Origin: Procambarus clarkii | Taxonomy: Eukaryota; Arthropoda; Malacostraca; Decapoda; Cambaridae | DNA length: 64,000 nt | Direction: 5' to 3' | NCBI RefSeq assembly: GCF_040958095.1 | Contig: NC_091219.1 | Coordinates: 28,062,850 to 28,126,849, forward strand | Part shown: piece after piece, positions 36,790 through 60,400 of the stretch | How the letters are laid out: each line of letters opens with the position of its first letter | How positions within the stretch are numbered: position 1 is the stretch's first letter | Notes under the pieces: model-generated | Told to the model about the DNA's origin: nothing | The model's input: only the letters and a program-made list of their open reading frames with translations | Database searches by the model: none | Program-made: the position numbers and the translations under genes

Positions 36790-37570
36790 TGCCCAGCTGC
36801 ATTCCTTTGGCCTTCTTCTTGATAGTAGGTGCAGTTTGCATGAAGGGTTTGTCCTCATGATAACTGCACCAGTACAGATGTTGGGAGATGCGTTTATGTT
36901 GAGGATGACAAGAGTTTCAAAAGTGTTTGTTGCGTTGTGCTGTAGGTAGAGGAGCGGTGGTTAAAACAGAGGTGTACGTTAGGAGGAGACTTGCCGCATT
37001 GTAGGGCGGTATGTTGTTTATGGCATCAGCTGATCCATAGTGTTGTGACGAGGCACTTGTTTTCTGTGTAGCTGTTGGTGGCGCCAGGTATAAATGTGGC
37101 AAGGGTCAGATGTGACACAATTTGGAGATATTTAGCCAATGCTTTGACTTTGGTATTTTTCCTGTAATGAGTGGTCACCTCCTAGTGTATATTCAATGGT
37201 AAAAGGTATTTTAAGTGCGATAAATACTTGTTTGAATTTACTCTGGCACTATGATGTCGGAAGCAGTGAAGGAGATAGTGTTTAGGTTGTTTCAGGCACC
37301 TGACAGTGGATGCAGAGTTCGTTGATGTCTGTTCTGTCGTTAGAAATGTATGCTGCCAGTTTGGTGTGTCCGAACGTTAATCTGGTCATTGTTATATAAA
37401 TTTCTCTGCTTTTATTTCTGTCATGTTTCCAAGTTTCCCATTTCTTCTTAATGGACCCATAGTACAAAGGTGAGCATGACGTTTTCCATTTCGTTGCAAA
37501 ATCTTGAGTGATGGTATTTTTGAAGGCTCCTTTATGTGCAACATGAGAAATTGGATGATGGGTAATGCGA
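36790..37570 (-). mobile_element. Second copy of the RNase H-type LINE end
   Basis: It is homologous to 29330-30400 in the same orientation: shared tail (CAGTTTGCATGAAGGGTTT, TAGAGGAGCGGTG, GACTTGCCGCATTGT) and shared coding end [17 protein letters not shown]. It is cut at about 37570, where a different LINE scrap (37680-37760, GVPQGSVL) begins. Confidence 0.75.
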
Positions 37571-38082
37571 GGCCTTCGTGGCTTCGCATTACTTCAGAAT
37601 GTGATTAATTCGTTAATTCAGAATGTGAATTTGCCTTCGTGGCAATCTCCCGATTTTCCTTCAAAGCTTTCTCTCCCGTCGCTCATTTCAAGTGGGGGTT
37701 GGTTTGAAGGAGTCCCTCAGGGTAGTGTTCTGAGCACCACTCTCAGAACACTAGAAGACAACACACTCAGAGCATTGCCAAGTGATGGAAATGGGGTCCA
37801 TTAGTGCCCACAGGATGCGTATGGGGTCCACTACCGCCCACAGGATGGGTATTTGATCCACTACTGCCTACCGGATTGGTATGAGTTCCCATACCCCTCT
37901 TACGGGTGGTAGTGGATCATATATACACTAGTGCTTAGTTGTGGACCCTATATCCATCCTGTGGATGGTAATGGATCCCATTCCTTTCCTATGGGTGGTT
38001 GTAGGCCCATATCAGACCACTACAAGTGGTAGTGGATGTCATACTCATCTTGTAGACAGTAGTGGACTCTCATGCCCATCCT

Positions 38083-38155
38083 GTTGATGGTAGTCTAGGG
38101 GTATGATTCCTGTTCTGGTGCAGGAGGTCCCGGGTTCAGATCCCAGACAGGACCC
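38083..38155 (+). pseudogene. tRNA-Pro-like pseudogene unit 1
   Basis: GTCTAGGGGTATGATTCC is an A-box/D-arm match to eukaryotic tRNA-Pro, and GGTCCCGGGTTCAGATCCC is its variable loop, T arm and B box. The ends CCTGTT and GACAGG can pair as acceptor stem. The anticodon loop is altered (TTCTGGT) and the stem weakened, so it is not a functional tRNA. This is the best preserved of the four units. Confidence 0.7.
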
Positions 38156-38514
38156 CAATTGTTCTCACGCCAGGGGAATATATGCAGGAATCTAGCGTAT
38201 TTATGTAGGTAGCAAGAATCATACCCATCCGGGTCCATTAGCACCAACAGGATTGGTGTGGGGTTCACTACTACCCAAAGGATGAGTATGGGGTCCACTA
38301 CTGCCTACCAGATTGGTATGGGTGCCCATACCCATCCTACGGATGGTAGTGGACCATATATACAGGAGTGATTAGTTGTGGACCCTATATCTATCCTGTA
38401 GATGGTAGTGGATCCCATTCCCATCCTATGGGTGGTTGTAGGCCCCATACCCATCCCACAGGTGATAGTGGATGCCATACCCATAATGTGGGTGGTAGTG
38501 AACCCCATGCCCAT

Positions 38515-38577
38515 CCTGTTGATGGTAGTCTAGGGGGCACGATTCCTGCTTTGGTGCAGGTCCTGGACAAGCTCCCA
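38515..38577 (+). pseudogene. tRNA-Pro-like unit 2, T arm deleted
   Basis: It retains the D-arm TAGTCTAGGGGGCACGATTC and anticodon stem CCTGC/GCAGG around TTTGGT, which is one base short of a 7-base loop. It lacks about 13 bases of the T arm. Confidence 0.6.
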
Positions 38578-38942
38578 ATTTTTCTCTAATCAGGGAATAT
38601 ATGCAAGAATCTAGCATGTATATATATACAGGTAGCAGGAATCATACCCCTAGGGGTCCATTAGTGCCCACAGGATGGGTATGGGGGTCTACTACCACCC
38701 ACAAGATGGGTATTGGGTCCACTACTGCTTACTGGATTGGTATGGGTGCCCATGCCCCATCCTAAGGGTGGTAGTGGACGATATATATATACACACACGA
38801 GTGATTAGTTGATGTCCATCCTGTGGATGGTAGTGGATCCCACTCCCATCCTATCAGCGGTGTTGTAGGTCCCATACTCATCCTACAGGTGATGGTGGAC
38901 ACCATACCCATCCTGTGGGGCAGTAGTGGACCCCATGCCCAA

Positions 38943-39014
38943 CCTGTTGATGGTAGTCTAGGGGCATGACTCCTGCTTTGGTGCAGGTCCTGGGTTCAGA
39001 TCCTGGACAGGCCC
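38943..39014 (+). pseudogene. tRNA-Pro-like unit 3
   Basis: D arm, CCTGC-TTTGGT-GCAGG arm and a T arm with GGGTTCAGATCC are present. The AGG of the variable region is missing. Confidence 0.6.
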
Positions 39015-39388
39015 CCCAATTGTTCTCACATCAGGGGAATATATGCAACAATCTAGCCTATATGTATAGATAGCAGGAATCATACCCGTAGGGGTCTATT
39101 AGCGCCCACAGGATGCATATGGGATCCACTACCACAGGATGGGTACTGGGTCCACTACTGCCTACCGGATTGGTATGGGTGCCCATACCCATCCTACAGG
39201 TGGTTGTGGACCATATATAGTGATTACTTGTGGACCCAATATCCATCCTGTGGATGGTAGTGGATCCCATTCCTATGGGCGGTAGTGGACCCCCATACCA
39301 TCCAGTATATTGTATGCCCCATACTCATCCTACAGGTGGTAGTGGATGCCATACTCATCCTGTGAACAGTAGTGGACCCCATGCCCGT

Positions 39389-39462
39389 CCTGTTGATGGT
39401 AGTCTACGGGTATGATTCCTGCTTTGGTGCAGGAGGTCCCAAGTTCAGTTCCTGGACAGCCC
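39389..39462 (+). pseudogene. tRNA-Pro-like unit 4
   Basis: GTCTACGGGTATGATTCC carries one change in the A box, and AGGTCCCAAGTTCAGTTCC weakens the B box. The six-base TTTGGT loop is as in units 2 and 3. Confidence 0.6.
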
Positions 39463-40259
39463 CCAATTGTTCACACGCCAGGGAATATATGCAGGAATCT
39501 AGCGTATTTATGCAGATAACCGGAATCATACCCAACCGGGTACATTAGCACCCATAGGATGGGTGTAGGGTCCATTTCTGCCTACCGGATTGGTATGGGT
39601 GCTCATACCCATCCTACGGGTGGTAGTGGATCCCATTCCCATCCTATGGGCAGTTGTAGGCCCCATACCCATCCTGTGGGCAATAGTGGACCCCCCCATG
39701 CCCATCCTGTTGATGGTAGTGGACCCCATACCCCCTCCTGTGGACAGTAGTGGACCCTATACTCATCCTGTGGGGTGGTTGTGGACCTCATACCCATCCT
39801 GTGGGTGGTAGTGGGTTCCATACCCATCCAATAGTTGGCAATGGACTCCCATAAACATCGTACAGGTGGAAATGGGCTATGGGGCAGTGGAGTCTTCCTC
39901 CTCCACATCACTCCTAATGCATTCCATCCATAACATATTCCATATGTTATATTTTGGCACAAATTGAATTATTTACAGATAATAGTTCATAGAATAATTA
40001 TAATAATTTACTGAAAACTATCAATATTTCTCGTAACTAAACTACAAGCCTACAATAGGATATAGCTGATTGATGATACTCGAATAGGATTGAAAATGAT
40101 ACGTACATTTCATACCAGAAGAGGGCCTGGAAAAATAATCAATAAAATTTGATCAAACCGACTAATAGCTAATAACTAAGTCTACCACAGGAGAACTATG
40201 TACGTAGGTACTACGAGCATTATCTGATATAAGTACTAAAATATAATAATAATAATAAC

Positions 40260-40580
40260 TAATAATTTATTAGCAAGAAGGTACAATGGGTTAGTGAGAT
40301 TACCTAAAATTGGTATTTTTACATACCAATGTGCACTAACATGCACAGTATTTCAGGCAGGTCCTTAATCTAACATACCAGGCAAGATGAAAGGGGAATA
40401 TTGTAGCAAGGTTATTATATCAACAAATAACTACAACCTAAGTTATCAACGGTGATTACACTGGTAAGAATATATGACTTAAGTATTAATATTGGGGATT
40501 TGGGTAGTACAAGATACAGTGTGAGTTTGAAGCACAAGGTAGGAAACTATGAGGATGAAATTGGGTACTTTTTTTTATTT
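40260..40580. repeat. Two adjacent repeat stubs
   Basis: 40260-40375 is a copy of the dispersed repeat with AGCAAGAAGGTACAATGGG ... TTTCAGGCAGGTCCTTAAT (see 16.7, 52.7, 54.7 and 61.8 kb). 40410-40580 matches the LINE 3' region at 18955-19130 (GGTAGTACAAGATACAGTG). Confidence 0.65.
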
Positions 40581-41036
40581 TATTTTTGAACTACAATATA
40601 CAATACCATACTACTATGGTATGCCAAGAACAGATGCAACATCTGAGGTCTTCTCAACTCTCCTACATATATAAAGAACTGATATCTGTGAAGATTAGTA
40701 ATTGACAGTCTGTGTGACTGAAATGTGGTACAGACCCCAACAACAAGTTCTGCACCAACAATGTACCACCTTGATATTTGAAACTATATCCTGTGTGATA
40801 ATACCTTTTGAATCTCCTGTGACGCAAACGGTGCTAATTAGTCTTTACTGCATGGTGACTTTGTTTGATAAATTACTTATTTTAAATTTGGAATTGACTG
40901 GCAATAAAAGGTGAAAATGTCTCTCATGTATGTGATGAATAATTTAATTTAATACAGTATTTCATTATCTAAAAAAAAAAAGTCATGACCTAATTTTGTT
41001 AGGTGCTTCACTGTGTATCCTATAGGTACAGGAGTA

Positions 41037-54597
<13,561 letters not shown>

Positions 54598-54683
54598 GTT
54601 TACAACTGTCAGCTGAGCCAGACACCAGACGCTCGCCAGGCGCTCGCCTCGTACAGACGCATACGAGCGAGAAACGACGTTCT
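54598..54683 (-). promoter_or_regulatory. Probable NUBP1 5' UTR and promoter
   Basis: This 85-bp stretch directly upstream of the NUBP1 start is GC- and CpG-rich (CGCTCGCCAGGCGCTCGCC) compared with its surroundings. It is cut by a dispersed repeat at 54684. There is no TATA box. Confidence 0.4.
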
Positions 54684-54802
54684 ATTTATTTATTTATTTA
54701 TTTATATACAAGAAGGTACATTGGGTTTATGAGAATACATACATTACATTAAATTATTCTTATGAAGCCACTAGTACGCACTGCGTTTCGGGCAGTAGGA
54801 GG
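54684..54802 (+). repeat. Dispersed repeat next to the NUBP1 promoter
   Basis: (TTTA)n then ACAAGAAGGTACATTGGG and AGCCACTAGTACGCACTGCG followed by TTTCGGGCAG. Same family as 16690-16760, 40260-40375 and 61683-61930. Confidence 0.7.
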
Positions 54803-55112
54803 ACAGGTTGCATCAACAGCGCTGGTACTCTGCACCAGCGATAGACGATCGCTGGGGCAGTATCAGTGTGATAGACGTATCAGTTAACCTCCCTAGTCAT
54901 GATAATATGGGAAAGTAAGGCCCCCTGAACATATCTTGTGGCTATTAAATTTTTTCCATTAAATGCCTACTTAATCCCCTCTCACATTAATGAATAGTTG
55001 TGGGTCAATTTACGTTGGTTACCACTGGAGTATCAGTACCGCGGTAGCCTACGTCAAGCACTTTCAGGCAGAGTGACTGGCTTCCTCTGTGGCCAATGAC
55101 CAGTATCAAAAG

Positions 55113-55905
55113 ATCTAAGAACATAAGAACATAAGAACAAAGGTAACTGCAGAAGGCCTATTGGCCCATACGAGGCAGCTCCTATTCTATAACCACCCAA
55201 TCCCACTCATATACTTGTCCAACCCGTGCTTGAAACAATCGAGGGACCCCACCTCCACAATGTTACGCGGCAATTGGTTCCACAAATCAACAACCCTGTT
55301 ACTGAACCAGTATTTACCCAAGTCTTTCCTAAATCTAAACTTATCCAATTTATATCCATTGTTTCGTGTTCTGTCCTGTGTTGATACTTTTAATACCCTA
55401 TTAATATCCCCCTTGTTATGTCCATTCATCCACTTGTAAACCTCTATCATGTCACCCCTAACTCTTCGCCTTTCCAGTGAATGCAACTTAAGCTTTGTTA
55501 ATCTTTCTTCATATGAAAGATTTCTAATTTGGGGAATTAACTTAGTCATCCTACGCTGGACACGTTCAAGTGAATTTATATCCATTCTATAATATGGCGA
55601 CCAAAACTGAACTGCATAATCTAAATGGGGCCTAACTAGAGCAAGATATAGCTTGAGAACCACACCAGGTGTCTTGTTACTAACGCTGCGATTAATAAAT
55701 CCAAGTGTCCGATTTGCCTTATTACGAACATTTATGCATTGATCCTTTTGTTTTAAATTCTTACTAATCATAACTCCCAGATCCCTTTCGCAATCCGACT
55801 TCGCAATCACAACACCATCTAGCTCGTATCTTGTAACTCTATCATCATTACCTAACCTCAGAACTTTACATTTATCAGCATTAAACATTATCAGCATTAT
55901 CAGTT
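55113..55905 (-). mobile_element. CR1-like LINE, RT C-terminal third and 3' end
   Basis: An open minus-strand frame of about 230 residues runs from NADKCKVLRLGNDDRVTRYE through CERDLGVMISKNLKQKDQC, LALVRPHLDYAVQFWSPYYR and RRMTKLIPQIRNLSYEERLT to WNQLPRNIVEVGSLDCFKHG and the stop. The 3' end (55113-55140) is three copies of the octamer TTCTTATG instead of poly(A), the kind of tail found in CR1/L2-type elements. The intact frame suggests recent insertion. It is 5' truncated at the junction with the next element. Confidence 0.85.
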
Positions 55906-55918
55906 TAATGCTGATAAA
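55871..55918. repeat. 16-bp perfect palindrome at a LINE/LINE junction
   Basis: TTTATCAGCATTAAAC (55871-55886) and GTTTAATGCTGATAAA (55903-55918) are exact mirrors around a 16-base spacer, where the two oppositely oriented LINE fragments meet. Confidence 0.9.
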
Positions 55919-55921
55919 TAA

Positions 55922-56590
55922 CTTTAAACTGGATCCCATCCCATATTGGAATCCCATTAAATGAAAAAGCTGATGAAATTGCTAAATTGGCAACTCGTCA
56001 TCCAGTGATACATAAAACAATTCAACCCAGCCTAGAGAACATAAAAAACATCATCATCAAAAAACTCTCACATCTCAACAAAGCCTACCTACACCAGAGA
56101 ATAGCTGAAGGTTCGCCCTCTGCAACATGGTATCTTCAGGCAACCAAATTAGAAAGGTTAAATATCCCAAAAGGAATCCACAGGGAAATAGCAGTTAGGC
56201 TATATAGACTACGTTTAGGTTACAGATGCAACTGGGAGATTGGTGAACCCCGACAGAGAGAGTGCATCTTCTGCCAAACTGTCACAGAAAAGCCATTACT
56301 TCACTATCTTCTGGAATGTGAAGCAACCAATGACCTTAGAAGAGCTTTAAGAGTTCCTGAATCATGCAGTGGCCACCCTGAAGTCATCAACACAGCCACT
56401 CTCCTGGTCAACAAAGGTGTCCAGCAGCTGGACACCCTCATAAAGACTGTGAAGCAGTATCCTCCCCCACGATAACAGCTTGATGGTTAAATGCAACCTC
56501 AGAACACTGGGAAAAAAAAATTGTACCACTTACGGGCTATTCATGCCCGTGCCACCTCTTGGGTGGCTTAATCTTTATCAATCAATCTAT
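55922..56590 (+). mobile_element. I/Jockey-like LINE, RNase H end and 3' UTR
   Basis: The plus-strand frame (to 56475) begins inside the RNase H motif IGIPLNEKADEIAKLA and continues ... RLYRLRLGYRCNWEIGEPRQ, ECIFCQTVTEKPLLHYLLEC ... to QYPPPR and stop. The ECIFCQ ... HYLLEC part is the zinc-knuckle-like C-terminal signature of such elements. The 3' UTR contains GGCTATTCATGCCCGTGCC and ends in (TCAA)n. The same UTR, inverted, occurs at 58045-58215. Confidence 0.85.
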
Positions 56591-56689
56591 GACGATAAGG
56601 TTAATTTGCATTAAATAATCAAATATGAGGGGGCTCCAATTTATACTTATTCAAATTAATTAGCATTCACTTGAAACAATACAGCGACT

Positions 56690-56900
56690 CTACATAAGAA
56701 GAACATAAGTACAACGGTAACTGCAGAAGGCCTATTGCCCCATAAGAGGCAGCACCAATTCATAAGCACCCAATCCCACTCATATACATGTCCAATCAAC
56801 CCTTTAAACAATCGATGGACCCCACCTACACCACGTTACGCGGTAATTGGTTCCACATATCAACAACTCTGTTACCGAACCAGTATTTACCCATACCCAG
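56690..56900 (-). mobile_element. Second, truncated copy of the CR1-like LINE 3' end
   Basis: GTAACTGCAGAAGGCCTATT ... CCCAATCCCACTCATATACA ... GAACCAGTATTTACCCA match 55140-55320 with many substitutions. It is older than the 55.1-kb copy. Confidence 0.8.
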
Positions 56901-57454
56901 ATCTCTGAGTAATGAATCAAAAGTATAATTAACAGCTCATTAAGTGGAGGTGGTGGCAGCCCGTAGTTAACTTTATTGACAAGACGTGTGTCCTATTAAC
57001 AGAGTTAACAAATCCGTTGGTTAATAAAATACTGTACAGCCATATATGAAACCACATTGTATCTGGTGGTAGTGTTTTATAACGTTCCAGTGTTATAATA
57101 CTTAGGTTCCCCAAGTCTCCACTTATTAGGATGCAGATGTACCCAATAGACATCTAAATACATCAATTTGCTCAGTGCTTCAACATTCCTCTTGTGCTAT
57201 ATGTGTGCGAGCATGTATCTATCAGAGGTGTATGAGACAGGTGTGCAAACTATATATACGGTATTTATTTCCAAAGTTTGAAGCCTAATAATTTTTTTAA
57301 TTCTATATAAGAACTGCTTCAGGAAATATTTTTTTACAGGTGTGAGGGCCACTGGGTGTGAAGGAGGTCAGTGTGGACCACTTGGTGCGAAAGCGGCCAG
57401 GTGTGAGTGCCACTGTAGGTGTGCAGAAGATCAGATCAGAGGCATATCGCAAAC

Positions 57455-60400
57455 ATGTCAGGATCAGTGCCAGCGCTTTACCACCAGCCGCCCGCCGCCC
57501 TCAACAAGACCGTGGCCTTGAAGACGGTCGACACAAGGCCCTTCGAGCAAAGGTGATTTGTTATCATTGTCGATAGATTTTGTTGGTGTGGTCTTGCTGA
57601 CCAAGTCTAGTGTAGTCTTGATGAACGTCTATAGTGTAGTCTTGACAGTAAAAAGTCTACTGCGATCATCATGACCAAGTCCAGTGTGGTCTTGGCAACT
57701 ATAAGTCTAATAATGTGGTCACGATGATAAAGGTTAGTATATTATATCGGTGGAAAATCGATATAATGTATTACAGGTATTAGCAATAATATAATTATTA
57801 TAATTATTTGTTAATCTTACTACCGAATCCAGGTAGTAGAGTCCTGCTCGTTCTCGACGCACTATCGGGAATTCCGAGTTCGAATCCCTCATAAATAGGG
57901 TTGGGTGCCTTTCCTATCACCCAATGTCCATACTCATCTAGCAGTAAATAGGTACCCAAGAGTTAGTCAGCTTGCTGTGGGGACTGCATCTTGGGGAAAG
58001 GTCAGTGACTCGACTTTGGGGAGGATCTGGATGTATTAAGCCTTAACTGATTGATTGATGAAGCTTAAGCCACCCAAAAGTTGGCACGGGCATGAATAGC
58101 CCGTAAGTGGTGGTCCCTTTGAGCCACTATCAGTATCAAGAGCTGATACTGGAGATCTGTGGACGTGCGACTGCACCCTACGTGACGGGAGATGTCTCCC
58201 GTGAAGCCTTAACATGTACTATATATATACTGTATATATACTGGCTGCCTGTCCCCAAACACAATTAATTTTTATTTGTCTAATGTTGACATTAATACTT
58301 TTCTTTTATTTAATATTAGCATACCTATAGTATGATGGTAACCGAGAAGTATACTGAAGTATACTAAGTTTCTAATTCAGCAGCTACGCAATGCGTTGGG
58401 AGGTATACTGCAGTATACTACCCAAATGACATTATGAAAAACACTTGATTTTATTTTATAATCCATAGATACACGGCTGTTCTTGCATGATATATAAGTG
58501 ACGATAGATGGAATAGCTTGTGTAGATTTCACTTTGAACAGATACATTGTTGGGCTTGCATGATATATATGTGATGAATAGCTTGTGTATATTTCACTTT
58601 GTCTTCGATTAAAATCGGTAAAACATGGTTTTGTGTCACCTTGTGATACAGCCTGTCGTTGGTGCCACCGACCCTGAGCCGCTCCTACCCAACGGAGAGC
58701 CGCGTGTTGGACGCCGTCAGGTTCCCCAACATCTTCAGCTCGGCGACCTCCACCATGAAGACCAGATACACCCCGGCTGACTGGTCACAGAGTACCGTCA
58801 CTTCCTAGGTTCAACATAACTAGACTAGTTCCCTTTGCTTGGTTCCTCCCAGGCTAACCTGACTAGCGTCTGCTCCTACGCTGTGGATGGGATATTGCTT
58901 TGTGCAATGTGTGATGGCCATTGTCATGATTGGTACACCATATATAGCTAGGCATGTTTCTGATTTTTTTGTTTTTTGTTTGTATTTGCATGATTTATAC
59001 GTTAGCTTAATTTGTTGCACCTCAGACTACGTGACTAATTTATTCATTTGCCGCTTAAGACGTACACAAGGATCTTACATACCTCATCAAGGCTCCTGTG
59101 GATTTATTTACATAAGGAAAGTTAGCTGAAATTATCTAATTTGCCTTCCAGCTAGTTCAGCAATATTCAAAGATTAATTGTGACTAAGCTTGAACAATAT
59201 TGTCATTACTGAAATAAATTGTAAATATTTTGCATAAGTGGTGTTATGTTGTAAATTCTAAATACTTTATCGCCAAAACTTATCATTTCTACCTACGTTT
59301 TTTTTATCCTGCATAATGCCAGTATTTCGCATGTCGAGGCCTGTTGCTTGCACTAACTGCAACAGATGTACGTGGACATAGGCACAGTAGCTGCACATTA
59401 AAACAAGCTCAAATATACTGACAATAAGACACAATAACATGCCTGAAAATGAATAATCCAACTCCCACACATGACACTAAAGGACTGTGATGAGGCTACG
59501 GGTGTCTAGTTACAATAACTGGTCCATGGGGATGGGCCGAACTATCAACGCACAATACTCTTCTCATGTGAGGACTGAAATTGAAATAAGTTTATTGAGG
59601 TAAAATACACACAAAGGGATGAGGTAGCTCAAGCTATTCTCACCCCATTTGTGAGGACTGGGCTATTTCAAGCTCAATGTTTATGATGTTTTTTGCTTTA
59701 CGATTATTTCTCCACCACCGTACTTTGCTTTGCTGCAATTTATTTGATATGTTTACATTATTTAAATCCGCTCAACATTTAACAAAAGTTCAAGGTGATA
59801 AAATCGTATTGAATTATTTCTGCATTAAAGGAGAGATAATTATGCTTCTGTATTGAGGCATGTTGGCAATAAGTTTTTTAGCTTAGAGCAAAATTTAAAT
59901 AGTTGACCTTAAATCTTCGCCCATCTGTATCGAATAGCACGCGTTTGTATAGTAAATATAATAAAGTATAAATTTATAGAACAAACAAAATATGGTGACT
60001 TATAATATAGTTTTGACTTCAAAATGCGTCTTGAATCTTAAAGAGGAACAACACAATGCTCTGGAAATCAACTTTCAAGTTCAAGTATGTTTATTGAGAC
60101 AAGAAAGAAATACATCTCAAAGGAATAGAGTAGCTTAGGCTATTTCTACCCCCCAAAAAATCTACTTTATGCAGTAGCTTAAACTTACCAGCTAAAGACG
60201 TTCTCTCACTTTTAGTTGTGAAGGAGGGGGAAAAAAAAGACTGATCTCCGTTATCTTTGGAACTGACCCTTAGGATTTTCTGGCAGGTAACCTGGACCAC
60301 TACAGTGACGCCGACAGCACACGAGGCATCTCAGAGAGAGTCAGAGACGATGCTGTCAGGCTTGTGGGGTATGTTTGCTGTCTCAGTTCTCCCCAGCCTT

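Larger units (their letters stand above)
37790..39880. repeat. About 2.1-kb minisatellite with a higher-order repeat of about 430 bp
   Basis: The basic unit of 30-45 bp is a variable GGTAGTGGACCCCATACCC followed by ATCCTGTGGGT. It runs in both spellings (CCCACAGGATGGGTATGGGG), so adjacent blocks are inverted. Superimposed is a larger period: tRNA-Pro-like segments start near 38083, 38515, 38943 and 39389. Each is followed by CAATTGTTCTCAC ... GGGGAATATATGCA and an AGCAGGAATCATACCC block. The last block lacks the tRNA-like part. Confidence 0.9.

Noticed and set aside
38083-38155. Functional tRNA-Pro
   Set aside because: The anticodon loop is altered, the acceptor stem is incomplete, and the unit is repeated in degraded form within a minisatellite.
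37790-39880. CRISPR-like or protein-coding tandem array
   Set aside because: The unit length varies, adjacent blocks are inverted, there are no unique spacers, and the host is eukaryotic.
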